Below, in pieces: positions 46,933-56,201 of a DNA stretch of 64,000 nt. The translations under genes and the position numbers were made by a program. Origin of the DNA: Vibrio hannami. Its GTDB lineage: Bacteria > Pseudomonadota > Gammaproteobacteria > Enterobacterales > Vibrionaceae. Location: the NCBI RefSeq assembly GCF_029589055.1, contig NZ_JARQZP010000001.1, forward strand, positions 62,001 to 126,000, written 5' to 3'. Within the stretch, counting starts at the first letter, position 1. Each line of letters begins with the position of its first letter. The notes beneath the pieces were generated by a model, which was not told the origin of the DNA, searched no databases, and saw only the letters and a program-made list of their open reading frames with translations.

Positions 46933-47664
46933 CTACTTAGCTAAATATACATCTAGCTCTTCGCTACCACCGATGTGTTTACCACCGATAAATATCTGTG
47001 GAACAGTAGAGCGGCCTGTTACAGCGCGTAGTGATACTGTTGTTGCGTCTTTACCTAGTATGACTTCTTCGTAAGACAGGTTTGCATCAATTAGTGCTTG
47101 TTTTGCTTTTGCACAGAATGGGCAGCCAGGCTTAGAGAAAACGGTTATTGATTCCTGGACTCGGTAATCTGGTGCTACATAGCCAAGCATAGTGTCTGCA
47201 TCAGAAACCTTAAATGGGTCACCAGGTTCATTTGGCTCGATAAACATCTTGTTTACCACACCATCTTTGACCAGCATGCTGTAGCGCCATGAACGCTTTC
47301 CAAAGCCAAGCTCTGCTTTGTCGACTAACATACCCATGCCGTCAGTAAACTCACCATTACCATCAGGGATAAAGCTAATGTTCTCTGCTTCCTGGTCGTC
47401 TTTCCATGCATTCATTACAAAAGTATCGTTGACAGATACACATAGAATTTCATCTACGCCATGTTCTTTAAACACAGGGAATAGTTCGTTGTAACGTGGC
47501 AAGTGACTAGATGAACAAGTTGGTGTAAATGCACCCGGTAAGCTGAATACAATTACAGTTTTACCTTTAAATAGTTCATCAGTAGTTACGTTAACCCATG
47601 AGTCACCCTGACGAGTTGGGAAGGTTACTTGTGGTACTGCTTGACCTTCTTTAGATGTAAACAT
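46933..47664 (-). CDS. Hybrid peroxiredoxin (Prx5)-glutaredoxin
   Basis: A 243-aa fusion. Residues about 1-165 are a Prx5-type peroxiredoxin with the peroxidatic Cys in [15 protein letters not shown]. Residues about 170-243 are a glutaredoxin with [12 protein letters not shown]. The protein reduces peroxides with glutathione by itself, as in the related Haemophilus enzyme. The ATG at 47664 has AAGGAAAT upstream; a longer frame to 47694 is not supported. It is divergent from oxyR and is a probable OxyR target. Confidence 0.93.
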   Translation of the reverse strand: MFTSKEGQAVPQVTFPTRQGDSWVNVTTDELFKGKTVIVFSLPGAFTPTCSSSHLPRYNELFPVFKEHGVDEILCVSVNDTFVMNAWKDDQEAENISFIPDGNGEFTDGMGMLVDKAELGFGKRSWRYSMLVKDGVVNKMFIEPNEPGDPFKVSDADTMLGYVAPDYRVQESITVFSKPGCPFCAKAKQALIDANLSYEEVILGKDATTVSLRAVTGRSTVPQIFIGGKHIGGSEELDVYLAK

Positions 47665-47763
47665 ATAAATTTCCTTTATTTTTGTATGAGCCAACTGGCT
47701 ACTGAAATCAGTGTAGAGGAGTTAACTCCTTTTTGTTGAGATCATTATTGAAAAATTACATTG

Positions 47764-47802
47764 ATAGCTCCAATCATTTAATACTATAGTAATGATAGCT
47801 AT
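47764..47802. promoter_or_regulatory. Candidate OxyR operator between Prx5-Grx and oxyR
   Basis: ATAG-N7-CATT-N7-ATAG, then CTAT two bases beyond the expected place, approximates the OxyR pattern of four tetranucleotides with 7-bp steps. An ATCATT/AATGAT inverted repeat overlaps. It lies 20-60 bp upstream of oxyR in the divergent region. Confidence 0.45.
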
Positions 47803-47822
47803 TTTCTATTTAAGAGGCGTGT

Positions 47823-48716
47823 ATGAACATTCGGGATTTCGAGTATCTGGTTGCTTTGGCTGAACATAAGCATTTTAGAAAAGCAGCAGAAGCTTGCTTT
47901 GTCAGTCAGCCTACACTGAGTGGTCAGATTCGTAAGTTAGAAGATGAGTTGGGCACCGCACTTTTAGAGCGAAGCAGCAGGCGCGTTTTGTTTACAGAGT
48001 CAGGATTGCTGTTGGTTGAGCAGGCCAAGCGAATCCTTAGTGAAGTAAAGACATTCGTTGACATGGCGAGTTTGCAGGGAAAAGAGATGAGCGGTCCGCT
48101 GCATATTGGTTTTATTCCTACTGTTGGCCCTTATCTTTTACCCAAAATTGTTCCGAGCCTAAAAGACGACTTCCCGGATTTAGAGCTGTTCCTTCATGAA
48201 GATCAAACTCATAAACTGGTAAGGCAGCTTGAAGAGGGGAAACTGGATTGCATTGTACTGGCTTCAGTGGCTGAAACAGAGCCGTTTATCGAGCTCGATT
48301 TGTACGATGAGCCACTGTGTCTCGCAGTTCCATGTGATCATTTATGGGCAGACAAAGATACACTGCAAATGAGTGAGCTAAATGGTAAGACGGTGCTCTC
48401 ACTGGGAGATGGGCATTGTTTGAGAGATCAGGCGCTGGGCTTCTGTTTTGCTGCAGGCGCTAAAGATGACGAGCGTTTTAAAGCAACCAGTCTTGAGACG
48501 CTTCGAAATATGGTTGCTGCTGGAAGTGGGATTACGCTATTGCCACAACTTTCTGTCCCTAAAGAGAAAAACAAAGATGGGGTTTGTTATATTCAGGCTC
48601 AGGATCCGGTACCTTCAAGGAAAATTGTACTGGCGTATCGTCCGGGGTCTCCATTAAGAAAGCGCTTTGAAGACCTGGCTAAAACCATTTCAGGTTACAT
48701 AGTGGATGATGCTTAA
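47823..48716 (+). CDS. oxyR: Peroxide-sensing LysR-family regulator OxyR
   Basis: A 297-aa LysR-type protein. The HTH is within residues 1-60 (HFRKAAEACFVSQPTLSGQI). The redox cysteines are at positions 199 and 208 (GHCLRDQALGFC), the same numbers as in E. coli OxyR. Peroxide forms the disulfide that switches the tetramer to an activator. It is divergent from the Prx5-Grx gene, its likely target. Confidence 0.95.
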   Translation: MNIRDFEYLVALAEHKHFRKAAEACFVSQPTLSGQIRKLEDELGTALLERSSRRVLFTESGLLLVEQAKRILSEVKTFVDMASLQGKEMSGPLHIGFIPTVGPYLLPKIVPSLKDDFPDLELFLHEDQTHKLVRQLEEGKLDCIVLASVAETEPFIELDLYDEPLCLAVPCDHLWADKDTLQMSELNGKTVLSLGDGHCLRDQALGFCFAAGAKDDERFKATSLETLRNMVAAGSGITLLPQLSVPKEKNKDGVCYIQAQDPVPSRKIVLAYRPGSPLRKRFEDLAKTISGYIVDDA

Positions 48717-48741
48717 TTGTAGCCAATTAAACGCCTGAAAC

Positions 48742-48770
48742 AGTAAGCCCCTCAAGTAGAGGGGCTTACT
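48742..48770. terminator. Hairpin between oxyR and mrcA
   Basis: AGTAAGCCCCTC/GAGGGGCTTACT, 12-bp perfect stem, loop AAGTA. It lies between convergent genes and probably serves both, although T-tracts are short. Confidence 0.75.
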
Positions 48771-48794
48771 ATTAAAGGAACATTGATTCTGGTA

Positions 48795-51431
48795 TCAAAA
48801 CAGAGATTCACTCTCTCCGCTGCCACCACCAGAGAATAGATCCAGCTCATCAGCTGCATTATCCTCAGCGTATGTAGTCGGTTCCGTGCCTGATACAAAG
48901 TATTCAAACATAGCGTTTGAGCCTGATTGCTTGGTTAGAAGGCCACTATCTCTATCGATGCGAACTCTTACGATATCTGATGGAATTGACTTTCTCTGGG
49001 TTGGTACGCCGTCCAAAGCGACTCTCATAAAGTCTACCCAGGCAGGTTGAGCGGTTTTTGCACCTGCTTCGCCACCTGGATTTTGCTGATCTTTAGACAG
49101 GTTAGCATTTCTGCTGGTTCGTCCCAGTTTACGTTCATGACTATCGAAGCCTACCCATGAAGTAGCAACAATGCCTGGCCCATAACCGTTGTACCATGCA
49201 TCCTTAGATTCGTTAGTTGTACCTGTTTTACCACCAATATCGCGGCGTTTAAGAGTCTGAGCACGCCAGCCAGTACCATTCCAGCCAGTACCTTCACGCC
49301 AGTTACCTCCACCCCATACGTTGCTGTACATCATCTCTCGGACAAGGAATGCTGTCTGTTCTGAGATGACTTGAGTCGCATAATGGATAGCATTTTCGTT
49401 CTGCACAGCAGTTTCAATTACATCGTCTTCATTTGCTGCGATAGTGTCCTCGAGGTTTTGTTCAACAACAGACTCCGCCATGTTGTCGTCAGTGTCTTTC
49501 TGAACCTTGTTGGTCAGATACGATTTCATTGAATCATCACAGTTCTGTCGGCAGATAATCGCTGGATTCGCCTTAAATTCAGTATCGCCATATGGTGTCT
49601 CTACATGATCGATATAGTATGGTTCAACGTAAAAACCACCGTTAGCAAATACTGAGTAGCCCTGAGCCAGTTTTACTGGAGTCAGGCTGCCAGCACCTAA
49701 AGCAATGGTTTCCGAGCGTGGAAGCTCATTTAGATCAAAGCCAAAGCGGGTTAGGTATTCACGAGTATTGTCTAGACCAACCTGACGCAACACTCTTACT
49801 GCCATTACGTTCTTCGAGGTCGCTAGTCCGATACGTAGGCGGGTAGGGCCGATATAAGTTGGTGGAGAGTTCTTTGGTCTCCACGCCGTACCCATGCTTG
49901 AATCCCATTGATTGATAGGTGCATCGTTAACCAAAGATGCCAGAGTCATACCACTATCAACTGCAGCAGAATAGATAAATGGTTTGATACCTGAGCCCAC
50001 CTGCCGAACAGACTGAGTTGCGCGGTTAAACTTGCTGTGAACAAAGTTAAAGCCACCAACCAGTGACAATACAGCGCCATCTTCAGGATTCATTGCAACA
50101 AATGCAGTATTTGCGTTAGGAACCTGACTTAGCTTCCATGTATAAGTGAATTGAGGCTCATCTTCTAATGCACCTTCAATAGGTGTTTTAGTTAATGGAC
50201 GCACCCAAATCTGTTGGCCTTCTGCAATGATATCTGATGCTGTTTTAGGAGCTGGTCCTTGTTTGTCATCAGTAATGAACTTACGAGCCCACTTCATTCC
50301 GTCCCATTCAACCTGAGCCTCACCCTGATTTTTAATGTATACGGTTGCTGATTGATCTTGCACAGAAGTTACGATAGCCGGAGAAAGTTCACCGTAGCTC
50401 GGTTGCTTTCTCAGGTGCTTTTTCATTTCATCAACAGTCAGGGCTGGCTTACCAGGCGTCCATAGCTCTTTTTCTTCGCCCCGGTAACCGTGTCTCTCAT
50501 CGTAGTTTAGAAGGTTAGATACTGCGGCAGTTGTCGCGGCATTTTGCAACTTGGAATCCACTGTTGTGTAGATCTTCATACCCGATGTATAAGCATCTTC
50601 CCCGTAGCGTTCTACCATCCACGAGCGGGCAATTTCTGCAATGTACGGCGCTCTTAGTTCGATCTCCGCACCATGGTAACGGCCATCAAGAGGCTCCGAT
50701 TTTGCTTGTTCGAACTCTTCCTGCGTAATGTACTTCTCGGCCAACATTCGGCCCAGAACAACGTTGCGTCGGGATGTTGCTCTATCAATGGAGTAAATCG
50801 GGTTCATGGTTGAAGGTGCTTTTGGCATACCTGCCAGTGTGGCCACTTCACTCAGAGTTAGCTGGTTTAGCTCTTTGCCAAAGTATACCTGTGCGGCAGC
50901 ACCAAAACCGTAAGAGCGATAACCAAGGAAAATCTTGTTGATATAGAGTTCTAGAATCTCTTCTTTAGAAAGCAGTTGCTCTATGTGTACAGCGATAAAA
51001 ATCTCTTTGATTTTTCGCATAATTTTCTTCTCATTAGACAAGAAGAAGTTTCGTGCCAACTGCTGTGTAATGGTACTTGCCCCTTGTTTTGCTGAACCGG
51101 AAACTGCAACGACAACTGCAGCTCGGACGATGCCGATTGGGTCGATACCAGGGTGGCTGTAGAAACGGCTATCTTCCGTTGCTATTAGGGCTTCTATTAG
51201 TTCTTTCGGGATCTCGTCATAGGTCACTGGTACGCGACGCTTTTCACCAAATTGCGATATAAGCTTACCGTCGCGACTATATACCTGCATAGGAGTCTGA
51301 AGCTGGACATCTTTTAATGTTGCAACATCTGGCAACTCGGGTTTGACGTAATAATAAAATCCAACAATTGTTCCCACTCCAAGAACAATGCAAACCACTG
51401 AAAAAACAAACAAGTACTTTATGAACTTCAC
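48795..51431 (-). CDS. mrcA: Penicillin-binding protein 1A
   Basis: An 878-aa bifunctional wall synthase. One membrane helix (about 5-27), the glycosyltransferase domain (about 55-230) with EDSRFYSHPGIDP and GASTITQQLARNFFLS, an OB-like insert, then the transpeptidase with the SxxK Ser in GSGIKPFIYS, and the KTG motif GGKTGTTNESKD. It makes and cross-links peptidoglycan. It is divergent from pilM, a conserved arrangement in gammaproteobacteria. Confidence 0.95.
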   Translation of the reverse strand: MKFIKYLFVFSVVCIVLGVGTIVGFYYYVKPELPDVATLKDVQLQTPMQVYSRDGKLISQFGEKRRVPVTYDEIPKELIEALIATEDSRFYSHPGIDPIGIVRAAVVVAVSGSAKQGASTITQQLARNFFLSNEKKIMRKIKEIFIAVHIEQLLSKEEILELYINKIFLGYRSYGFGAAAQVYFGKELNQLTLSEVATLAGMPKAPSTMNPIYSIDRATSRRNVVLGRMLAEKYITQEEFEQAKSEPLDGRYHGAEIELRAPYIAEIARSWMVERYGEDAYTSGMKIYTTVDSKLQNAATTAAVSNLLNYDERHGYRGEEKELWTPGKPALTVDEMKKHLRKQPSYGELSPAIVTSVQDQSATVYIKNQGEAQVEWDGMKWARKFITDDKQGPAPKTASDIIAEGQQIWVRPLTKTPIEGALEDEPQFTYTWKLSQVPNANTAFVAMNPEDGAVLSLVGGFNFVHSKFNRATQSVRQVGSGIKPFIYSAAVDSGMTLASLVNDAPINQWDSSMGTAWRPKNSPPTYIGPTRLRIGLATSKNVMAVRVLRQVGLDNTREYLTRFGFDLNELPRSETIALGAGSLTPVKLAQGYSVFANGGFYVEPYYIDHVETPYGDTEFKANPAIICRQNCDDSMKSYLTNKVQKDTDDNMAESVVEQNLEDTIAANEDDVIETAVQNENAIHYATQVISEQTAFLVREMMYSNVWGGGNWREGTGWNGTGWRAQTLKRRDIGGKTGTTNESKDAWYNGYGPGIVATSWVGFDSHERKLGRTSRNANLSKDQQNPGGEAGAKTAQPAWVDFMRVALDGVPTQRKSIPSDIVRVRIDRDSGLLTKQSGSNAMFEYFVSGTEPTTYAEDNAADELDLFSGGGSGESESLF

Positions 51432-51544
51432 CGGATAATCCCTGATTAATAGAGGTGTTAGGTTACCTAATGTGCAAGCTTAACATATTTAAGCCTTTAC
51501 AGAATAAGTTCAATTTCTTATTAGATTGTTAGGAGACTGCGAAA

Positions 51545-52495
51545 ATGTTTCGGTCAGAGGTTACTGGTATCGATATTAGTCCCCAAAGCATTAAAGTGGT
51601 TTCAGTGAAGTCCGCTGCCAGTGGATATGTAATTACCAGAGCCAGGAGCTTTGCAAGCGGTGCTGTGAATGACGATCACTCTATGGATTATCATCTGCTG
51701 GTAAAGGGACTCGGCGAGCTAAAGAAGGAGTTGCCCTTATTTAGCCGAAAAGTCGCTATTTCGGTTCCCGATTCAGCGGTTGTCTGCCGTTCTCTCCAAA
51801 TCGACAGCGGCATACAGGAAGTTGAGCGTGAGTTTGCGATTTACGAAGCTTTTTCTAGTGTTTCTCCAGTTGCACATCAACAACTGAGAATAGATTTTGT
51901 CGAAAAAACTCAATCGGTACAGGAGGATAAAGTCGGATATCAGGTCTATGCAGCTAAAAAAGAGGTGGTTGATGAGCGGGTTAATGCGGTCAAGCGCGCA
52001 AAATTAACGCCAGTACTTGTCGATACCCAGTCTCATGGCTTGTTAAAAGTATGGGAAGTCATATCGAAAAGGTTGAATCAGGCAAATTGGTTATTGCTCT
52101 ATATTGGCCCTAATCAAACGACTATCTGCTCGGGAGCTGTTTCTGATTCGGTATTTTGTCAGTCGATACAAAAGGGGCTAGGTTGTAAGGTTACTGATTT
52201 CAAAATGCAGCAAAAGGCTTGTGATGAGTTGGCTGATAGTGTGGCTTTGCAAATCCAGATTTACGCATCTGCAACGGAGCCAGTGGAAGGTGTATGGGTT
52301 ACAGGAGATACAGAGTCTCTTGAACCATTTCGAGTGACATTGGAGCGAATAACATCACTCCAATGTCAGCTACTTAACCCACTGGAGTTTATACCAGGCT
52401 GTAATTCAGTCACGGGTAAATATGATTCAGGATATGCATATAGCCTTGCGGTGGGGATCGCCATCAAAGGGCTCTGCTGGGTGGAGTCAGCCTGA
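51545..52495 (+). CDS. pilM: Type IV pilus inner-membrane assembly protein PilM
   Basis: A 316-aa actin-like protein (FtsA fold), starting FRSEVTGIDISPQSIKVVSV. The phosphate-binding segment near the start and the AISVPDSAVVCRS region fit PilM, but overall it is divergent and a little short. PilM binds the INLLPWRE peptide of PilN on the cytosolic face. It is the first gene of the pil operon, divergent from mrcA, and its stop overlaps the start of pilN. Confidence 0.85.
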   Translation: MFRSEVTGIDISPQSIKVVSVKSAASGYVITRARSFASGAVNDDHSMDYHLLVKGLGELKKELPLFSRKVAISVPDSAVVCRSLQIDSGIQEVEREFAIYEAFSSVSPVAHQQLRIDFVEKTQSVQEDKVGYQVYAAKKEVVDERVNAVKRAKLTPVLVDTQSHGLLKVWEVISKRLNQANWLLLYIGPNQTTICSGAVSDSVFCQSIQKGLGCKVTDFKMQQKACDELADSVALQIQIYASATEPVEGVWVTGDTESLEPFRVTLERITSLQCQLLNPLEFIPGCNSVTGKYDSGYAYSLAVGIAIKGLCWVESA

Positions 52496-53049
52496 TGCCA
52501 GATATCAATCTACTTCCATGGCGAGAGAAAAAGCGAGCGCAGTATCGGCGTGTTTTCTGGCTGCTGCTTGGACTGGTATTGCTCATTACCGTTGCTGTTC
52601 ACCTTCTTATTTTAAGCACTATCGAAAAGCAGATACTGACTGAAGCGACAGTTGAGCAAGAGCTTACCCTTGCATTAAATAAAATGCTTCAGAATGAAAA
52701 GCAGCTAGAGTTACTGACCGATACTATTTCAGAACTGGATAAAAGGATTATTCTGCTCGATAGGATGAGTCAAAACCAGAGTATGCCAGTTAGCCAATTA
52801 CATCTCTTTGTTGAGCATGTACCAAAAACTCTGCTTTTCACTAGGGTGTTGATTGCAGAAGGCACTATAGAGATTTCAGGTGTTGCCCAACAGACTGAGT
52901 CGATAACCATGCTGTCGCAGCGGCTGGAGTCCGAATCGAAAGTCACAGATATAAATGTACATGCGGTCTCAAAAATAAAAGAGGGAGAGCATCAAGGCTT
53001 TCACGAATTTTTATTGAAGTTCCCTCTTAACGAGGAGGCGAGCCATTGA
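52495..53049 (+). CDS. pilN: Type IV pilus inner-membrane protein PilN
   Basis: A 184-aa bitopic protein. The cytosolic PilM-binding motif INLLPWREKKR is at residues 4-14, one membrane helix at about 20-42, and a periplasmic coiled coil plus ferredoxin-like domain follow. Start and stop overlap its neighbours (A of ATG with pilM stop; TGA with the TTG start of the next gene), so translation is coupled through the operon. Confidence 0.88.
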   Translation: MPDINLLPWREKKRAQYRRVFWLLLGLVLLITVAVHLLILSTIEKQILTEATVEQELTLALNKMLQNEKQLELLTDTISELDKRIILLDRMSQNQSMPVSQLHLFVEHVPKTLLFTRVLIAEGTIEISGVAQQTESITMLSQRLESESKVTDINVHAVSKIKEGEHQGFHEFLLKFPLNEEASH

Positions 53050-54068
53050 GAGGAATGCCTGAATTAGATTTGAATGATATTGCGGAGTGGCCGCGAAAGT
53101 TTCAAATGTTGGGGCTGATGCTACTGTTTTTGATTATTCAGTTGCTGCTTTACTGGTTAGTAATATTGCCAAAGCAGGAACAAAGGAGTGAGCGTTTAAA
53201 ACTGATAGCTCAGAAGCAGAATATCCTAGTCATGAAATCTGGAAGTGCTTCTCAGAAAATGGACTTGGAAGAGACGTTGAGAGATAAACACCGACGTTTG
53301 GTTAACATGAGCCACTCTTCCTCTGGCGGGAAATCACAAGTAGATATTCTTTCCGTTGTTAACCGATTTGCTTCTGCTAATCGTCTTACAGTGCATCAAA
53401 TAGATAAAAAACAACCGTTAGGGAACAATGTTTACGTTCAACATCTTTTCGATATCCAGATTTCAGGGAGGTTTGAGGATCTTGGGCGATTTTTTGGCTT
53501 TATCGCCTATGTGAAACCCTACATTGGCTTCGAGCGTATTGAGTTTCTTAAGGATAGTGCGGACAGCTCAGAGATTAGCGTCAGAATAAGTGCAGTGACC
53601 TATTCTCTGGATGATAACTGGCAGAGGATGGCGTTAGAAGCTATATCTGGTTTAAACCAAACGCCAGAACCTGAGCAAGGATTGTCGCGATATAACACAT
53701 CTTTTAACCCTGTATCCCCAAGAGATATTTTTGAGTTTGCAGCCCTGGAGTCAAACTCAGGAATTGCTCAACAAAAATGTACAAAAAGCAGCGTGCCTGG
53801 AGATCTAACTGAGATTGAGAAATTCAAGCTAGGCGAGTTATCGCTGAAAGGCTTCCTTCGCGCAGATAATAAAAAAGCAGCATTAATCCAGACTCCTGAT
53901 GGAAAAGTTGTTTCTGTAAAGGAAGGAGACTCCCTCGGAGATGAAGGTGGATATGTGTTAAGTATCAATCAGCATGATCTACTGATTTATGAAACAGCTG
54001 GTGGATGTGAATCTCATAAGCCGGTCTACTGGCCAAAAAGGAGTATTAATATTGAAGTTAGACCATAG
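53046..54068 (+). CDS. PilO-PilP fusion protein
   Basis: One 340-aa frame covers what are normally two genes. Residues 21-42 form a membrane helix and 43-190 the PilO coiled coil and ferredoxin-like domain. After a linker (191-225), residues 226-340 match the PilP homology domain: RDIFEF, then LGELSLKGFLRADNKKAALI and TPDGKVVSVKEGD. PilP's own lipoprotein signal is missing, so the domain would reach the periplasm via the PilO helix. Cys 245 and 321 may pair. The TTG at 53046 overlaps the pilN stop and has AGGAGG 7 nt upstream; an ATG at 53055 is possible. No shift is needed to read it. Confidence 0.82.
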   Translation: MRGMPELDLNDIAEWPRKFQMLGLMLLFLIIQLLLYWLVILPKQEQRSERLKLIAQKQNILVMKSGSASQKMDLEETLRDKHRRLVNMSHSSSGGKSQVDILSVVNRFASANRLTVHQIDKKQPLGNNVYVQHLFDIQISGRFEDLGRFFGFIAYVKPYIGFERIEFLKDSADSSEISVRISAVTYSLDDNWQRMALEAISGLNQTPEPEQGLSRYNTSFNPVSPRDIFEFAALESNSGIAQQKCTKSSVPGDLTEIEKFKLGELSLKGFLRADNKKAALIQTPDGKVVSVKEGDSLGDEGGYVLSINQHDLLIYETAGGCESHKPVYWPKRSINIEVRP

Positions 54069-55380
54069 TTTTGTGATTACTTTACTCTTGCTCTCATTTG
54101 CTGTTAGTGGGGCGGAGAATGAAGGTTCCGTTAATCGGTCAGAAGAAAACCGGATTTCCCTTAATGCTCAAGATATGCCAGTAAGAAACCTGCTCCAGGC
54201 CGTCGCCGATTTTAAAGGGCTGGATCTGGTGGTTTCCGATTCGGTTGAAGGAAATATCTCTTTAAATTTTGAAAATGTTCCATGGGAACAGGCTCTTGAA
54301 GTCATTCTGCATGCTAAAGGTTTGGACAAACATATTACGGGCAACATTATACTCATTGCTCCTAAAGAGGATTTTGGAAAAAGGACACAATACGAAGCGG
54401 AGCAAACCAAGTTAACGCAGCAGTTTGAGCTCTTGCATTCACGGGTGATAAGAGTTCATTTTGCAAATGCTGTTGAACTGGCTGAAACCTTATCATCAGG
54501 CAGTAACGTAATGTCGTCCAGAGGTGCTCTTTTTGTCGATAGCCGAACCAATTCAATCATTGTCAGAGATATGCAAAGCAATCTGGAAGAGGTTAGTAAG
54601 ATGATTGCGCAGTTAGATATCCCAATTGATCAGGTTCAGATCGAAGCACGACTCGTTACCATCAGCGAAGGCGATTTAGAAGAGCTCGGTGTTAGGTGGG
54701 GCGTATCTGGAAGCCACGGAGATACCGCCTTTGGTGGCTCTTTAGAAGGGATTCACTTACAGGGCGATGAATTGTCACTGGATGATATGCTCAACGTCAA
54801 TCTGGGAGCGTCAAGCCCCAATGCCTCAGGCATTGCTTTCTCAATAGGTACGCTAGAAGGCATGCTTTTGGATCTTGAACTATCTGCACTGCAGTCGGAG
54901 TCCAGAGCCGAAATAATATCCAGTCCCAGGCTGATTACTGCCAACAAGAAAACGGCTTATATAGAGCAGGGTACAGAAATCCCTTACCTGGAAGCGGCGT
55001 CTAGCGGTGCCACATCGGTCTCATTTAAAAAAGCGGTATTAAGTTTAGAAGTCACTCCACAAATTACGCCCAACCACCAAATTGTTCTTGATCTGAAGGT
55101 GACACAAAATAGCCCAGGTGAAACCGTGCGGACTGGTTTTGGAGAGTCGGTATCTATCGATACTCAAAGAATTGGCACTCAGGTACTGGTTAATAACGGC
55201 GAAACCATCGTTTTGGGAGGTATTTATCAGTACGACCTGCGCACATCTGTAGATAAGGTCCCTTTGCTGGGAGATTTACCATTATTAGGAAATTTATTTC
55301 GTCGAAGCTATGAAGTCAGGCGCAAAAAAGAGTTGATGATCTTTGTTACTCCTAAGGTTATTTCCGAACAAGTTATGTAA
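54052..55380 (+). CDS. pilQ: Type IV pilus secretin PilQ, short form without AMIN region
   Basis: Started at TTG 54052, which has AAGGAG 8 nt upstream, the protein has 442 aa with a signal peptide (KLDHSFVITLLLLSFAVSGA). It overlaps the PilOP stop by 17 nt. The STN/N0 domain begins at once (ISLNAQDMPVRNLLQAVADF), then N1 (VIRVHFANAVELAETLSS) and the secretin core with VQIEARLVTISEGDLEELGV and VPLLGDLPLLGNLFR. Most vibrio PilQ proteins are larger, with an N-terminal AMIN domain; this one resembles the compact Haemophilus ComE. It forms the outer-membrane pore for pili and DNA uptake. Confidence 0.85.
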   Translation: MKLDHSFVITLLLLSFAVSGAENEGSVNRSEENRISLNAQDMPVRNLLQAVADFKGLDLVVSDSVEGNISLNFENVPWEQALEVILHAKGLDKHITGNIILIAPKEDFGKRTQYEAEQTKLTQQFELLHSRVIRVHFANAVELAETLSSGSNVMSSRGALFVDSRTNSIIVRDMQSNLEEVSKMIAQLDIPIDQVQIEARLVTISEGDLEELGVRWGVSGSHGDTAFGGSLEGIHLQGDELSLDDMLNVNLGASSPNASGIAFSIGTLEGMLLDLELSALQSESRAEIISSPRLITANKKTAYIEQGTEIPYLEAASSGATSVSFKKAVLSLEVTPQITPNHQIVLDLKVTQNSPGETVRTGFGESVSIDTQRIGTQVLVNNGETIVLGGIYQYDLRTSVDKVPLLGDLPLLGNLFRRSYEVRRKKELMIFVTPKVISEQVM

Positions 55381-55658
55381 AAAAGTTCGGTCTTTGCCTT
55401 GAGCCTATAACCTACTAATTATCAATGTAATTTCCATGAATTGTCTGCGGTATAGTGGCTAGTAGCTCAATTATGTTGAGGTGAATTAGTATCACCAGAC
55501 AAAATATAGTTGCATTACAGCCATCAGATCTAGATAATTTCGGGTCTTATCACGAAATAATTGTGAGGAATCGGTGCTGCAAGCCGATCAGTGAAGTATA
55601 AAAATCGATCTGATTTGTAGCAATTTCATTGAATTAACGCTGTAAATTAATGCTGAAC

Positions 55659-56177
55659 ATGGCTGAGAAACGTAACATATTTTTAGTTGGCCCAATGGGG
55701 GCTGGCAAAAGCACAATCGGTAGACACCTTGCCCAACAACTTCATATGGAGTTCCTGGATTCTGATACTGTAATCGAAGAGCGCACTGGCGCAGATATCG
55801 CATGGGTATTTGATGTTGAAGGTGAAGAAGGTTTCCGTAAGCGCGAAGAAACAGTAATCAATGACCTGACTGAAAAGCAAGGCATTGTATTAGCTACTGG
55901 TGGTGGCTCGGTTAAGAGTAAAGATAGCCGCAATCGCCTTTCTGCAAGGGGTATTGTTGTTTACCTTGAAACCACGATTGAAAAGCAACTTGCGCGTACC
56001 AACCGCGACAAGAAGCGCCCACTACTTCAGACTGATAACCCTCGTGAAGTTCTTGAAGGGTTAGCTGGTGAAAGAAACTCGCTGTACGAAGAAGTTGCTG
56101 ATTACACAGTGCGTACAGACGATCAAAGTGCAAAAGTAGTAGCCAACCAGATCATAAAAATGATAGAAGAACGTTAA
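55659..56177 (+). CDS. aroK: Shikimate kinase I
   Basis: A 172-aa protein, [20 protein letters not shown], with the P-loop GPMGAGKST, shikimate-binding [11 protein letters not shown] and GGGSV. The ATG at 55659 matches E. coli AroK; the upstream ATG at 55650 is not conserved. It phosphorylates shikimate. It follows the pil operon after a 278-bp gap and precedes aroB by 24 bp, the classic aroKB pair. Confidence 0.95.
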   Translation: MAEKRNIFLVGPMGAGKSTIGRHLAQQLHMEFLDSDTVIEERTGADIAWVFDVEGEEGFRKREETVINDLTEKQGIVLATGGGSVKSKDSRNRLSARGIVVYLETTIEKQLARTNRDKKRPLLQTDNPREVLEGLAGERNSLYEEVADYTVRTDDQSAKVVANQIIKMIEER

Positions 56178-56201
56178 GTTCAATTATTTGGAGAGCCACC
56201 C

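Noticed and set aside
52422-52643. Small frame across the pilM-pilN junction
   Set aside because: It overlaps both conserved genes in a different frame and has no recognisable features.
53989-54051. ATG start of pilQ inside pilOP
   Set aside because: The segment is polar and overlaps PilOP coding; the TTG at 54052 has the better SD and leads straight into a signal peptide.
55588-55803. Minus-strand frame over the aroK start
   Set aside because: It is antisense to conserved aroK, including its P-loop.
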